Below the pieces are notes generated by a model. It was not told where the DNA came from and did not search any database. It was given only the letters and a program-made list of their open reading frames with translations. A stretch of DNA of 64,000 bases. Origin: Brasenia schreberi. Its lineage: Eukaryota > Streptophyta > Magnoliopsida > Nymphaeales > Cabombaceae. Shown here in pieces: positions 39,201 through 49,018 of the stretch. Both the position numbers and the translations under genes were made by a program. The stretch lies in contig JAYKKT010000059.1 in assembly GCA_036023115.1 (NCBI GenBank), positions 7,347,001 through 7,411,000 of the forward strand, given 5' to 3'. Positions within the stretch are counted from its first letter, which is position 1; each line of letters begins with the position of its first letter.

Positions 39201-42200
39201 CAAAATGAACAAAATAAATGGATTTTAATTTTAAGATAGGAAAGCTTACAACTCATGGCTTTGAAGTATGCATGCCATGATCTTTCTCATTCTTATCATG
39301 TTAATTTGTAGCCTCTTATGGGCAGTTATTCCACTTCTCCATTCTTCAATAGTGGCTCATAACGAGGGCAATTAACTACATAATTCCAAAGCTTTAACAA
39401 CAACTAACTCTTAATTAGTTGTAACTACACTCTTTCCCCAAATTCAGTGTTAGCAAAACTAATAGCTAAGAAATCTTTTGGGACTTTGACGCCCTTCAAC
39501 CTTGCATTGAAATACTCCTACTTAGGCTGATTTTGGGAATTTTGAATTACCATATGATTTCATTTTCAACTCAAAAACTCAAGGAATAGTCCATAAGTGG
39601 GCCCGAAAGACCGTTAATCTTTACTTTCTTGCAATGCAAGACTTTCAACAATTGCATTACATCATTGAAAAGTAGACCGAGTGATGACTTGATTTTATCA
39701 ACCCATTCCTCTAAGAAAATTGGGGTTTGAAGCCAGTGTTGTTCGATGTGTATTGTATCGTGTATCATTTTGGTCCATAATACGATAGGTATCATATCGT
39801 ATTGTATCATCCCATATTATAATTTAATACTAAAAAATTAATAAAAATTCAAAAAATTCAAAAAAAACAAAAAAAAATATGATAATTACAAAGAATTCAT
39901 AACAACAACAACTACGCCTTTTCCCATACTAGACGGGATCAGCTACATTGATTCTTTGTTTCCACATAGCCCTACCACGTGCCATGTTAGTAGTTAACTC
40001 ACAATAAGCTAGATCATTCTTTATTGTTTCTTTCCAACACTTTTGTTGTCGTCCTCTACCTCTTTTAATACTTTGCAAATTTAGTTTTTCATGCCTTCTT
40101 ACAGGTTCTTCTTTTGATCTTCTTTCTATATGTTCATACCATCTTAAAAGATATTCTCTCATTTTCTTCTCTATTGGTGTCACTCCTAATTTGTTTCTAA
40201 TAACCTTATTATGTATTCGGTCTACTCATCCATCTCAACATCTTCATTTATGTCACAGACATCTTTTGTACATGTTGATGATTAACTGTCCTAACACTCA
40301 GAACCATAAAACATGCCAGGTCTAATTGATGCTCTATAATATTTAACTTTTAACTTTAATGGTATCTTCTTATCACAAAAAATACCTAACGCTCCTCTCC
40401 ATTTTAACCAACCAGTATTAATTCTATGCGTAACATCTCCATCAATTCTTCCATCACTCTCAAAAATTGACCCTAAGTATTTAAAACTTTCCTTTTGGGG
40501 GATGCAATGTGTGCCAATTTTAATTTCTATGTCCTCTGAAGTAACCAAATGATCAAACTTGCATTCCATATATTCTGTCTTTTTTCTACTAAGTCGGAGG
40601 CCTTTGCTTTCTAACGTGTCTTTCCATAGTTCCAATTTTCTATTAACTTTTTTCTTAAACTCCTCCACTAACACAATATCATATGCAAATAACATACACC
40701 AAGGTACTTCATCTTAAATATGTTTTGTTAACTCATCAATCACCATTATAAATAAGTATGGACTTAAAGTTGATCCTTGATGTAACCCAATATTAACTTC
40801 AAAGAAGTCTGTCATTCCTTCATGAGTCCTCACACATGTTTTTGCACCATCGTACATGCCTCTTATAAGGTTATTGTCTGTCAATGGGATACCTTTTTTT
40901 TTCAAGATTCTCCAAATAACCTCCCTCGATACTCTATCATAAGCTTTTTATAGATCAATAAATATCATGTGAAGGTCTTTCTTTTTTGCTCTAAAAAGTT
41001 TCATAAGAAGTCTCAAAAGGTGAATCGCTTCCACAATAGATATGCCTGACTGACATGAATCTATATGGGTTCTCTATTGTACTTGATATTTGTCTTAACC
41101 TCCGTTCGATAATTCTTTTCCATAATTTCATAGTATGGCTAATTAACTTGATACCTCGATAATTTGCACAATTTTATAAATCACTCTTGTTTTTTATATA
41201 TGGGTATAAGTGTACTCGCTCTCCATTCCTCGAGCATCTTTTGGTTTCTCCATATTTCATTAAATAGTCTTGTGAGCCAAGTGATTCCTATTTCTCCTAG
41301 TATTTTCCAAACTTCTATAGGAATATTGTCTGCTCCTACCGATTTACCACCCTTCATATGTTTCAAAGCCTCTTTGACTTCATTCTTTTGAATACGTAGA
41401 TAGAAATTGTGGTTTATATACTTTTCTGATTTGGCTAACTCTCTTAAGCTAATACTAACATCTTTATTTTCATTAAAAAGCTTATAAAAATAGTTTTTCT
41501 ATCTATTTCTTATATCATCATTTGCCACTATAATTTTTTCATCCTCGTCTTTGATTCATCTAGCATAATTAAGATCTTTAGTTTTCTTATCTCTAGCCCT
41601 AGCTATCCTAAAAATATCTCTTTCACCCTCTTTTGAGTTGAGTTTTTTATATAAATCCTCTCAAATTTTAGCTTTTGCTTCACTCACGGCCCTTTTCGCT
41701 TCCTTCTTTGCTTTCTTTTACGCCTCTAAAATTTTACTAGTTTTCTTAGCATAATGTAATGTGTAACATGCCCTCTTTGCCTTGATTTTATTTTGCACTA
41801 CTTCACTCTAGCACCACACTTCTTTTTGTGCTAGTACACCTCCCTTAGATACACCTAACACATCTTTCGTCACTTTCTTAATATGTATAGACATATTGTT
41901 CCACGTATCACAAGGTGTACCAACATAATTCCAAACATAGTGCTATTCATCATTCACCATTCAATAATTGAAAAAAGAATTACATATTTTAAAGCGGAAT
42001 CCTTAGAAAAAAATATAACTTTCATAATTGAAAAAAAAACATTTACACATTGTAATCAGGATCATCAACTAAATAATCTCCATCTTCTCCTTGCTGAAGC
42101 TCCTCACCACCTTCGACTTCAAAATCAAAATCTTCACCTCCTTGATGATGTTGTTATGCTCCTTACAAATTAATCCATGCAATATCTTCTTCGGTTAGGA

Positions 42201-45200
42201 GTGCATTTGCTTCATTATTTTTCATAATCCATTCTTCTAATATATCAAAATTATCCAAACTTATTGGATCAAATTAGTTTTCTTCCCTATTTAACTTTTT
42301 TAATTGTCTGTCAGAAAGAAAGATAAGTAATTAGTAAATAACATTAACAATTGAAGTTAAATAAAATATTGAATTGAATCTTTAAGTAATAACTAATACA
42401 AGATTACCTTTGTCGGAGTCACGTGTTACAATAGATGAAAACTAAGTCATTGAGTCGCTTATGTTTCAACCTGTTGCGTTTTTTTATATGAAAGTATTTA
42501 AAGACACTCCAATTTTTTTCATAACTTGTTGTACTACAGGTTTGGCTAAGAACTCTTACACCAAAATCTCTAAGGTTTGGGAAATTACTTTCAAACCTAT
42601 TCCACCAAACATCTCATAGAAAAAGATAAATATAAGGAACTTAATCTACAATAAATATAAGATTTAAGAAACTTAAATATTAAGATAAACAGTTTACCTA
42701 AGGGCATATTAATGCGGTTGTGAATTGCTATAGGCAAGCCCATCATATGAAGAGCATTAGCGACATAGATCTCCACCTCGCAATGCATAGCATCTACTTT
42801 ACTCTCATAAGGGACTAATCTATCTATACAATCAATGATACATCGGTTTACCTCATCCATCTCGTCAATATCCTCAAGGACGAGATCTAAACAATGGGTT
42901 GCACATGGTGTCCAATAGAAAGTCCCATAAGTATCTGTTAACTCTTTCCTAGCTACTTTATAGTTAGTTGCATTATCTGTAATTAATTAGACTACATTCT
43001 CTAGCCCAACCTCGAATATCACCTTATCAAACTCTAACCTTAGGACCTCTGCAATATGTCTCCTCTGACATGTCTAGGGATCTAAAAAACATAAGTCATT
43101 TAGGACAATAGACAATAAAGTTTAACAAAGTCCTTCCTCGCCTATCTATCCATCCATATGCCATAATAGTACATTTTGTCTCCTATGATTCTCTCAAAGT
43201 TGAATAATATTCTTACACTTTAAGGACAGCCTTATCTAATAGTTTTCCTCTCAACTTTTGATAAGAATGAATCTTATACCCTAAACCAATGTTAGCAATT
43301 TGTTAGAAATTGTATATGTCATTGCTTGAAAATAAAAATTGTTTGTTGCATTAAATGGAATGCATGTATCATAAAACCATTTACCCACTGTAAGGTTTGC
43401 CTGCTCACGCAATTGCTTTAAAATCATAGTAGCACAAATTTCAAGTTGAGCACCATGTGTAGTGGTAGGAGGAGAAAATGATTGTATGCAAAAGGAAACT
43501 CTTCCTCTACTCCATCTTCTACCACTTCTACTTGCAACATCTTGAACAATACTCTTTCTCCTTGTTAGTGCTCGAGAACTACTACTACCAACCTCTACCC
43601 TACTATGAGAAAGAATACTATCACCCAATCCAACAACATCATCATCCTCTTCCTCAAACATCTCTAAATCATCCTTTTGTTATCTCCTCTCAAGTATGCT
43701 GTCAATCATATATAGACATTGATAATTAATGGCTTCCAACAATTTCTTAACTCTTCCCGTGCAAGGAGCAATTTCTTTCCTAGTCCCTACTAGGTGATGT
43801 TTTAATCGTAAAATTTAACCACTAACCACATTCTCACAAAACAAACATTTCATCTTTAATATGTTTTTCTTAATTGGTGTACCCCACTACTATGTTGGAT
43901 CATCGGACCGAGATTGGGAGTCTCTAACACCCTTACTGTTATCTCAATTGAACACTTCAATCCAATAAAAAATTTGAAAATAAAAGCACTTCATAAATCC
44001 CCAATCTTCACATAACACTCAAATAGAGTGTCTCCCACTTCACAAATAAATAAAAATCATATCCATCCACTTCGTAACTTTATATTTTGTCATTCAAATA
44101 AAGAAAAACGCAAATAACACTACAAACAACAAATATAAAAAATTCAAAAAACTCAAAAAGTAAACCTACAACATGGGTTGAGAGCCTTGAAAGGACGTTG
44201 TAGAGCACTTTTTTTGGAGCCTTGAATACCAAGGAGGGGGAGAGCCACCAAAGATATACTTGGGAGCCTTTGGTAGACTTGAACAAAAGCCAAAACCCCG
44301 CAAAAACGCGAGTAGAATTGGCCTTATCCCCAAATTAGTTATAGTTGAGTATGAATCAACAGTCGATTCTACGTTAAATGATCTTGAAGCAACCAATTTT
44401 AATTCAATTAATTTGACTACGTCAATTGACTCTTGGTTAATTGATTCTTCATCAACTCGGTTGGTGGTGGCCACCTCTATGTTGCCGGTCAATTCTACGC
44501 CAACTAATCCAACATTAGTCAATTATGAGTCAGCAACCAATTTTTTTATTATTGGCGCCTAGAGACAACCAGTCAAGGGGTCTTCTTTGACAACCGATTT
44601 TGGATTGACGACTTCACCTATATTGTCGCTGACAACCAATAAGGACTCTTCAATCGAGTGGATGCTTGCCATTGAGGACTGCCAACTTGGCAGCCTATCT
44701 CAAGGTCCTCTCAAACAAATAGTGAGCTATGGAAATGTCAAAGTATTTTTCTGTTGACATACGAGACACCATCGTATCTATATCTCTGCAGAAGTTAATT
44801 AAATTTTCTTCAAGAGGTGAAGCAACAAGTAGACCGCTAGTCTATGAAGCAATTGCCGACTCCATTGATTGTGATGGATAACCGCCAATTGTTGTGATTG
44901 TTGCACTCTTGTTTAGTGGATAAGGGCAAAGCGACAAACTAATACATGAGGCATAGCCCCTACTAACACCAAAAATTCTCTTAACTATTAGGGGTGGTTT
45001 TACAAGCCTAAAATTTGAGAAAAGATGTCCAAATGCTCCTAAAGTTAAGGGAGCATGGTCCTTTAGTTATTGAGCGTGCAATTACCGCTCAATCAAGAAT
45101 TAATAGCCCCTAAAACTTCAGAGTTATAGAGAAAATTGCCCTCCCAACATTACCCACATCCAGAGAACCCAAGGAGTTATGGGCCACCACTGCAGCAGAA

Positions 45201-48200
45201 GGAAGTGCAGCTATCTGCTTATCAAATGCTGTAAATAGGCATGCAAAGCATAAGAAGAGAATATGCCTAAATTTGCAAGTCTTAGTTTAGTTCTCCTTTA
45301 CTGGCTATTAGTCAATGAAACTCCATTATTTCGTTCACTTTTGCCCTTTTGTGCTCATCTCTTTTTAAGTTCACTATCCTGTCTACCCCCAAAAATCTGC
45401 CTCAGCTTACAAATTTGTCAAAAAAACATTTCTTGTAAGATTTACCAATTCTTGATATCTTGGAAAGCTATGCTCATCAAGTTTCTGGCAAAACCAAGAA
45501 TAGCTCGAATAATAGTACCAACAACCAAGATACAGGTGAAATCTGATCCTCTGAGAATAGTCTAAGGCTCTTAGTGGACCATATAGACCACGCACGAACT
45601 CCACTAGCCACCATGATGTCAACTCATATTGGAATCTGTTGAGTCTTGGTTTTTTGGAAGGACAAGCATGTCTATTTCTGAAAGGTCAAGAATTGTGCAA
45701 CTCCAACTTCCACTGGATAGATCTTGCCAACAAATCCAACCGTCTCGTATCTGATTTAAGAGGTTCTTCATTTGCCTGAAAGCGTACGAATAGAGCTTTC
45801 CAACAAATCCAGATAGGTGAAATCTATTTTGAAATGAATTTTGGCAAACTCTTAAGCCGGGACTCATATTTTATAAGGGATAGGTTGGTTGTGTGTTTGT
45901 TATGCAACTGAAAGCATTAAGAACAAACATGAAACTCAAATGAACAAAATTAATGGATTCTCTTAGCTGCAGAAAAGCTTAAAACTAAATACTCCAAGCC
46001 AACAGTTGAAACAAAAGAAAGGAAACGACAAAAAATAAAAGGGAAGCTTTGAAGTGTGGATGTAATCATCATTCTCCTTGAACTTATTTATAGCCTCCCC
46101 TGAGCAATTATTGCCACTTCTTCATCCTTAACAGTGGCTCATCATTCCTTCCTCAGATTCTCTTAACGTGGCTAATGTTGGGAGGGTAACTATCTTCATA
46201 ATTCCAAATATTTATGGGCAAGTAACTCTTCATTAGAAGTAACTGCAGAATCTTTTTCCAAAGTCCAAGGCTAGCAAAACTAATAGCTAAGAAATTTTGG
46301 CGTTAACACTAAACAATTTTTTCCTTTTCCTTGGTGCCAATACTTATTTAATAATTCTAAAGGAATGGTAAACCATAAAACAAGTACGGATCACAACAAC
46401 AACAACAACTAAGCCTTTCCTACACTAGATGGGATCGGCTACATGGATTCTTTGTTTCCACAGAGCCCTATCATGTGCCATGGTAGCAGTTAAATCAATA
46501 TAAACTAGATCATTCTTTATTGTTTCTTTCCAACACTTTTGTGATTGTCCTCTTCTTCTTTTAACATTTTCACAATCTAGTTTTTCGTATCTTCTTACGG
46601 GAGCATCATTTGGTCATCTTTTTATATGTTGAAACCATCTTAAATGATTTTTCCTCATTTTATCCTCTAATGGTGCTACTCCCAATTTGTTTCTAATAAG
46701 CCTCCAAACCTTCACTAGTCTTTCTTGGCATAATGCAATTTGTAACATACCTTCTTTGCCTTGATTTTATCTTACACCATTTCACTTCATCACCAAGCTT
46801 CTTTTTGCGACGGTACGGCTCCCTTAGATTTACCTAACACATCTTTTGTCACTTCTCTAATATGTATAACCATATTGTTTCGTATCAGAAGGTGTACCTA
46901 TATAATTTCAAGCATCTCCTTGAAGAACTTTCTGTTTAAATATATTTGCTTTCACATTTGAGGTTTCACAATCTAGTCCGAATAGATTTATGCACTCTAT
47001 TCTTCTTTGCCCACTTTTTTACGTACAAATCCATTACTAAAAGTCAATGTGAGTAGTTAAGCTTTCTCCTCGAATTACCTTATAATATTTACAACACGAT
47101 TTATCATTTTTCTTACAAATAAAATAATCAATTTGTGTTTGTGACAAGCAACTCTTATAAGTAATTAAATGTTATCTCATTTTTTGAAAATTGTATTGGT
47201 TATAAAGAGATCAAAAGCCATAGCAAAATTTAAAATCTCCCTACCCTCCTCATTTATATCCTCAAAACCATAGTTTCCATGAATACCTTGATATTTTAAT
47301 GCCTCTTTACCGACATATCCATTTAAGTCTCCTCCCAAACAAATCATCTCTCTTGGTGGAATTCTTTGAATTATCTTATCTAAATCCTCCCAATAAGTCC
47401 TCTTTATACTATCTTCTAATCCTACTTAGAATGCATAAGCACAAATTATATTCAAAGCCTCTACTCCTAAGACTAATTTCACAATCATAATTCGGTCACC
47501 ATATCGTTGTATGTCAAATGCACTATCCTTTAAATCTTTATTTATAATAATACCAACTCCATTTCGAGCCTTTTCTTTTCGTGAGTACCATAATTTAAAA
47601 CCTATATTCTCAATCTCCTTTACTTTTTCTCAAACCCACTTTGTCTCTTATAAACATAGAATATGAATCTTTCTTCGAATCATATTATCTACCACCTATG
47701 TTAACTTGTCAGTCAATGTTCCAATATTCCAAGTAAGGATCACAAGCCTTGCTCAATTTTTGAGCAAAATGTTGAAGGATCTTAGAAAGCTAAAAACAAG
47801 GTGAGCCACACTGAAGCTCCACAATCAAGGTATAAGATGTTGAAGGTTAAGCACTAAAAAAGATATTAAAAGGTATCAGGAAAGAAACCACAAGACATGA
47901 TCTTGTCCTTTTCAGATTTAAATGATGGTATCACCCAATAGAGATCATAATATCCACTAAGAATTCATGTAGCCAACCCGCGTACATTTAGGAAATGCTT
48001 GGTTTTGGTTTTCAGATACAATTATACACTACTTCCATAGATATTTTCCTTTACTATATGGGTAACAATACACTACTTATAACACTTGAATCAACAACTG
48101 TTGTGCAACTAACCAATTTTTTTGTTGGTGCCAATAGTTACCTAATAGTTTCAAAAGAATGCTTAAATGATGCAAGAAGCAGTGATCAAAGAGTAAAATG

Positions 48201-49018
48201 TTGAAGGATCATAAATCAAACATTTTATCCTCAAACCATTAGGAAAACATAGTTAAAATTACTAATACGGCAGAAATTCACATGATAAATCCTGAATATC
48301 TGGAAACAGTATAGTTCGACCCACAATATGGACGCAGGACATGGTCCACAAGAGAAGCAGCATAAAGAAATGCCATGGTATACTTGGATCTAGCAGCCCC
48401 AAACACAAGCACAGACTGAAATGGACAACAAAGAAGGAAACATCTTCTGCAAAATAGCATAAATTCTCACCCCATTCTCAAACAAAGGCTTTAGTGGGGC
48501 TTGATATATTCTTGCTAGCCCAAAATCGGCAATTTTGACGACTCCATGTTCATCTCCTTCACCCATAACCTGGTCCAACAAAGTCCCGGGAGGGGGGGAG
48601 TGGGGGGGTGGGGGGGTTAAAGGAAGAAGTAATAATAGAAGGAAATATGAAACATCAGTTCATAACTAAACTTGAGATAGCTGCAGCATATATGAAAAAA
48701 CATACCAGGATATTAGACGGCTTAAGATCTCGATGTATGATCCAGTTGCTGCATACAACTTTAAACTTTAAAGGTAAACAAAGTTTGCATGTGACCAAAA
48801 GAAAGATGAACAATTGCAAATTCATAAACTATTAAAATATCTTGGCTTAAGGCAACAAACCACATTAAGAAAAAACTGCCATGGAAAGAATAAGAGTAAC
48901 ATAATTTTTCGTACCTGTGTAGATAGTTTAGCCCATTAAGCAACTGCCAGAGTAAAGATTTAACTGTATAAGGATTGATAGAGTGGTTCACCTTTTCCCT
49001 GTGGTGTCTAATGATTTC
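16260..49018 (-). CDS. CDKE1: Cyclin-dependent kinase E (CDK8 orthologue, Mediator kinase), partial at its 5' end
   Basis: CDKE/CDK8 pairs with cyclin C in the Mediator kinase module and phosphorylates transcription machinery in the nucleus. The plant gene is known as HUA ENHANCER 3. Thirteen exons were read, all with GT-AG borders and matching phases: 49018-48915, 48748-48706, 48569-48471, 27942-27873, 27766-27672, 27526-27493, 27422-27341, 27244-27167, 25690-25643, 18230-18198, 17850-17745, 16825-16628 and 16337-16260. Catalytic residues are intact: [27 protein letters not shown], and [15 protein letters not shown]. The tail keeps [17 protein letters not shown] and ends [12 protein letters not shown], as expected for plant CDKE. 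Missing from the window are the glycine loop, catalytic Lys and PSTAIRE-like helix. The frame is open throughout, so the gene may be functional if those exons lie beyond 64000. Introns reach 20.5 kb. Compared with relatives one residue is missing after IQSH, and MLE reads MLD. Confidence 0.92.
18006..18180 (-). mobile_element. SINE-like short retroposon with RTE-type 3' tail
   Basis: A short segment with CAACAACAACTAAGCC at its left (the 3' end of the minus-strand element), the RTE-type GATGGGGTTGGCTA motif, and an upstream body containing AGTCCAACAAAGTTTTACG and CCGGGC. The body matches 30600-30766 but not the RTE coding region. Clear target duplications were not found at this copy. Confidence 0.6.
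20279..20631 (+). repeat. 5' LTR of the Copia element
   Basis: Starts TGTTAAAGTATGTAATAGG or, if shorter, TGTAATAGG at 20289, and ends CTTACA just before the primer-binding site. It contains a TATAAATA box at about 20440. Its start resembles the LTRs of the element at 31789-37126. Confidence 0.75.
20632..20643 (+). promoter_or_regulatory. Copia primer-binding site (initiator tRNA-Met)
   Basis: TGGTATCAGAGC is complementary to the 3' end of plant initiator tRNA-Met, the usual Copia minus-strand primer. Confidence 0.93.
22447..22810 (-). pseudogene. Captured histone H2A first exon (with 5' leader and start of intron)
   Basis: Minus strand 22762-22568 encodes 65 residues of a canonical or H2A.X-type plant H2[17 protein letters not shown], then [20 protein letters not shown], and ending VVLEYLAAE. 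The exon stops at a GAG|GTACTG donor, where plant H2A genes can be split before VLELAGNAARDNK. Non-coding sequence resembling an intron continues to about 22447. The second half of the histone fold, the docking domain and the C-tail are absent, so no nucleosomal H2A can be made. The piece sits antisense inside a Copia element, between integrase (ending MIKNQFDT) and reverse transcriptase. The coding part has no stop, which suggests recent capture or low divergence. Because intron sequence is present, the source was DNA and not spliced mRNA. Confidence 0.9.
24241..24924. mobile_element. Non-autonomous DNA transposon (Mutator-like by target duplication)
   Basis: A 684-bp insertion in the RTE LINE flanked by an 11-bp direct repeat GTTAACTGCTA (24230-24240 and 24925-24935). 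Ends are TGTCACACGGGTGCGGG on the left and GCACCCGTGTCG, then GTGTGACTTAG, on the right, partly inverted. The subterminal region repeats GGTGCG. It has no transposase. A 9-11-bp duplication is the Mutator signature; hAT elements give 8 bp. Confidence 0.7.
25643..27942 (-). CDS. CDKE1: CDKE kinase C-lobe exons (6)
   Basis: Six short exons encode [15 protein letters not shown] (27942-27873), [18 protein letters not shown] (27766-27672), [12 protein letters not shown] (27526-27493 plus the next base), [16 protein letters not shown] (27422-27341), [18 protein letters not shown] (27244-27167) and [16 protein letters not shown] (25690-25643). Exons are 34-95 bases long. The small introns are 70-145 bases, and the last spans 1476 bases and holds an RTE fragment (25790-26215). 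Confidence 0.92.
25790..26215 (-). mobile_element. RTE LINE 3' fragment
   Basis: Starts at an AACAACAACGACAACAACTAA tail-like run and reads on the minus strand into the conserved RTE C-terminal region ([13 protein letters not shown], [23 protein letters not shown]). It has an internal partial duplication near 26080-26165. It lies in the 1476-bp CDKE intron. Confidence 0.8.
26216..27166. other. CDKE intron remainder
   Basis: AT-rich intronic sequence between the RTE fragment and the exon at 27167. No element or RNA gene was recognised. Confidence 0.5.
28240..28860 (-). mobile_element. Diverged RTE LINE remnant
   Basis: On the minus strand the segment near 28800-28740 reads [12 protein letters not shown], comparable to the [15 protein letters not shown] region at about 40400. 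The following sequence ends at a variant of the GTGGTCAGCCACATAGATTC tail near 28275. It seems to be a different subfamily from the other RTE copies. Confidence 0.55.
28387..28460. repeat. 37-bp direct tandem duplication
   Basis: ATATTTACCATCTAATTTCT begins both units (28387-28423 and 28424-28460). The copies appear identical. Local duplication within the LINE remnant. Confidence 0.9.
28861..29377. other. Anonymous intronic DNA
   Basis: AT-rich sequence between the LINE remnant and hAT copy D. The missing terminus of D may lie here in unrecognisable form. Confidence 0.4.
30600..30766 (-). mobile_element. SINE-like retroposon, 167 bp, with target duplication
   Basis: Inserted in hAT D between direct repeats TTTAACAAYGCTTTGTAC (30582-30599 and 30767-30784; one mismatch in 18). 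Read on the minus strand, it has a short unique body (CCGGTC, then AAAGTCAACGTAAAACTTT) and ends with the RTE-type 3' terminus (CATGTAGCCAACCCCATCTA, then a GTTGTAGTTG tail). Length, duplication and a LINE-like tail fit a SINE moved by the RTE machinery. Confidence 0.72.
31789..32180 (+). repeat. 5' LTR of element G
   Basis: Begins GGTTAATGTAATAGG and ends ATATTTACA. Contains a GCTGGCCGGCCAGC palindrome at 31921-31934 and a TATAAATA box at about 31986. Confidence 0.9.
32181..32192 (+). promoter_or_regulatory. Primer-binding site of element G
   Basis: TGGTATCAGAGC, complementary to initiator tRNA-Met, immediately after the 5' LTR. Confidence 0.93.
33945..34270 (+). repeat. Tandem duplication inside element G
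   Basis: A block with GGAAAACAATAAGGGGTATC, then TGTTGGCCTTTTGTTGAAGA and GTGATTAAGGT, occurs twice about 193 bp apart (at about 33984 and 34186). Diverged copies of the TTGGCCTTTTG phrase recur up to 35880, so part of the internal region grew by tandem duplication. Confidence 0.8.
34275..35401. mobile_element. hAT derivative F (CGATACG family, 1127 bp, no transposase)
   Basis: Inserted in element G with a perfect 8-bp duplication CTTCATGT (34267-34274 and 35402-35409). Termini are CAGTGTTATCC and GGCAACACTG. The left subterminal block is built of CGTATCG/CGATACG, and the right block has tandem CGATA units. The interior keeps the 3' part of the family (GAAGATGAAGATTATTTAGT at about 35050) but only remnants of the transposase tail. 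An internal-deletion derivative that must be mobilised in trans. Confidence 0.92.
36075..36330 (+). repeat. Tandem repeats near the 3' end of element G
   Basis: Phrases GAGCTTTGCCTTAAAAAGC, then CTTAAAACTTGGGTTTTGAG, alternate in about two and a half cycles of roughly 120-130 bp. Not coding. Confidence 0.8.
36733..36746 (+). promoter_or_regulatory. Polypurine tract of element G
   Basis: AAGTTTGAGGGGGG directly before the 3' LTR, where plus-strand synthesis primes. Confidence 0.8.
36747..37126 (+). repeat. 3' LTR of element G
   Basis: Begins TGTTAATGTAATAGG and ends ATATTTCCA. Lacks a 15-bp segment present in the 5' LTR and has many single-base differences from it. Confidence 0.9.
37640..38560 (-). 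mobile_element. RTE LINE fragment
   Basis: 38190-38440 matches 41155-41390 of the larger RTE copy (GGTATAATTTTACTC versus GGTATAAGTGTACTC; TTTCTCCATATTTCATTAAA in both), the region before the reverse transcriptase fingers. The part at 37850-38120 resembles the linker upstream of it. Stops are everywhere. Confidence 0.6.
38664..38711 (+). repeat. 12-bp tandem repeat x4
   Basis: Four copies of CCTTTGTCTTAT, the last ending C. Encodes the TKDK repeats seen on the minus strand, which are not a gene. Confidence 0.95.
38759..38859. repeat. Perfect inverted repeat, 43-bp arms, 15-bp spacer
   Basis: Arms 38759-38801 and 38817-38859 are exactly complementary, including ten-base A and T runs. The unit sits beside further A/T runs that could pair with it. 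It could be a foldback transposon remnant or a recent inverted duplication. Confidence 0.88.
38872..39189. other. Anonymous repeat-like DNA
   Basis: Contains a short hairpin (GTGGGAGTCAAACTCCCGC at 38879-38897) and phrases built on GGTTCAGTTTTG/GAACCGG near 39100-39150. No tRNA or gene could be assigned. Confidence 0.4.
39190..39510. repeat. Dispersed repeat, copy 1
   Basis: Collinear similarity with 45940-46310 (AAAATGAACAAAAT; TAGCAAAACTAATAGCTAAG; CACTTCTCCATTCTTCAATA versus CACTTCTTCATCCTTAACAG). The class is uncertain; it may be a solo LTR. Confidence 0.6.
39734..44310 (-). mobile_element. hAT copy E (CGATACG family), decayed, split by LINE
   Basis: The left terminus CAGTGTTGTTCGATGTG starts at 39734. 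After a LINE insertion (39899-41935) the minus-strand transposase continues: acidic C-terminus at 42050-42300, hAT dimerisation region at 42420-42600, central segment 42597-42860 ([31 protein letters not shown]), and N-terminal region 43281-43661 ([20 protein letters not shown]). BED-finger debris extends to about 43900, and 5' leader similarity ends near 44310. The other terminus is lost. Frameshifts and stops are abundant. Confidence 0.82.
39899..41935 (-). mobile_element. RTE-clade LINE, 5'-truncated, inserted in hAT E
   Basis: The minus strand reads the RTE reverse transcriptase in order: [20 protein letters not shown] (41366-41181), [17 protein letters not shown] and [20 protein letters not shown] (40905-40714), the active-site box as [12 protein letters not shown] (40695 onward; FADD has become FAYD), [12 protein letters not shown], and the C-terminus [18 protein letters not shown] and [11 protein letters not shown] (40183-39929). 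It ends in a GTTGTTGTTG tail at about 39900. Several stops separate the pieces. Upstream endonuclease is absent. Confidence 0.9.
44311..45939. other. Anonymous intronic repeat-like region
   Basis: 44340-44700 carries loosely repeated GTCAATTGACT/GTCAATTCTACG phrases and an open frame (plus, 44260-44562) with no known domain. TTGGCGCC at 44554 resembles a retrotransposon primer site, but no LTR was found. Nothing else was assigned. Confidence 0.4.
45940..46310. repeat. Dispersed repeat, copy 2
   Basis: Partner of 39190-39510. Both share the TAGCAAAACTAATAGCTAAG block near one end. Confidence 0.6.
46394..47760 (-). mobile_element. RTE LINE with large internal deletion
   Basis: On the minus strand, endonuclease sequence ([40 protein letters not shown]) lies at about 47340-47190, followed by the linker ([11 protein letters not shown]) to about 46710. 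The sequence then jumps to the C-terminal region ([38 protein letters not shown]) and the 3' tail at 46394. The whole reverse transcriptase is missing, so it cannot transpose by itself. Confidence 0.85.
47761..48470. other. Intronic DNA 3' of the CDKE DFG exon
   Basis: A short RTE tail (AAGAATTCATGTAGCCAACC) lies at 47959-47978. 48100-48175 resembles 46300-46385 (TTGGTGCCAATA, TAATAATTC/TAATAGTTTC), so a small segment is duplicated on both sides of the LINE. Otherwise nothing was recognised. Confidence 0.45.
48471..49018 (-). CDS. CDKE1: CDKE exons carrying the catalytic loop and DFG motif (3)
   Basis: Exon 49018-48915 encodes [20 protein letters not shown] and [13 protein letters not shown]. 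Exon 48748-48706 encodes [15 protein letters not shown]. Exon 48569-48471 encodes [20 protein letters not shown] and [13 protein letters not shown]. The next exon in the transcript is 20.5 kb away at 27942, and phase 0 is kept across the gap. The preceding exon, expected to end near AFDYAE-DLY, was not found between 49019 and 64000. Confidence 0.92.

Larger units (their letters stand above)
27943..48470 (-). other. CDKE1: 20.5-kb CDKE intron filled with nested transposons
   Basis: Lies between the exon ending FENG (48471) and the exon starting VVVTIWYR (27942), a continuous CDK8-type sequence in phase 0. It holds RTE LINE pieces, hAT copies D, E and F, a non-autonomous LTR retrotransposon, a SINE-like insertion and anonymous repeats, all annotated separately. 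Confidence 0.85.

Noticed and set aside
44553..44562. TTGGCGCC as a retrotransposon primer-binding site
   Set aside because: No LTR ends before it and no matching LTR or purine tract downstream.
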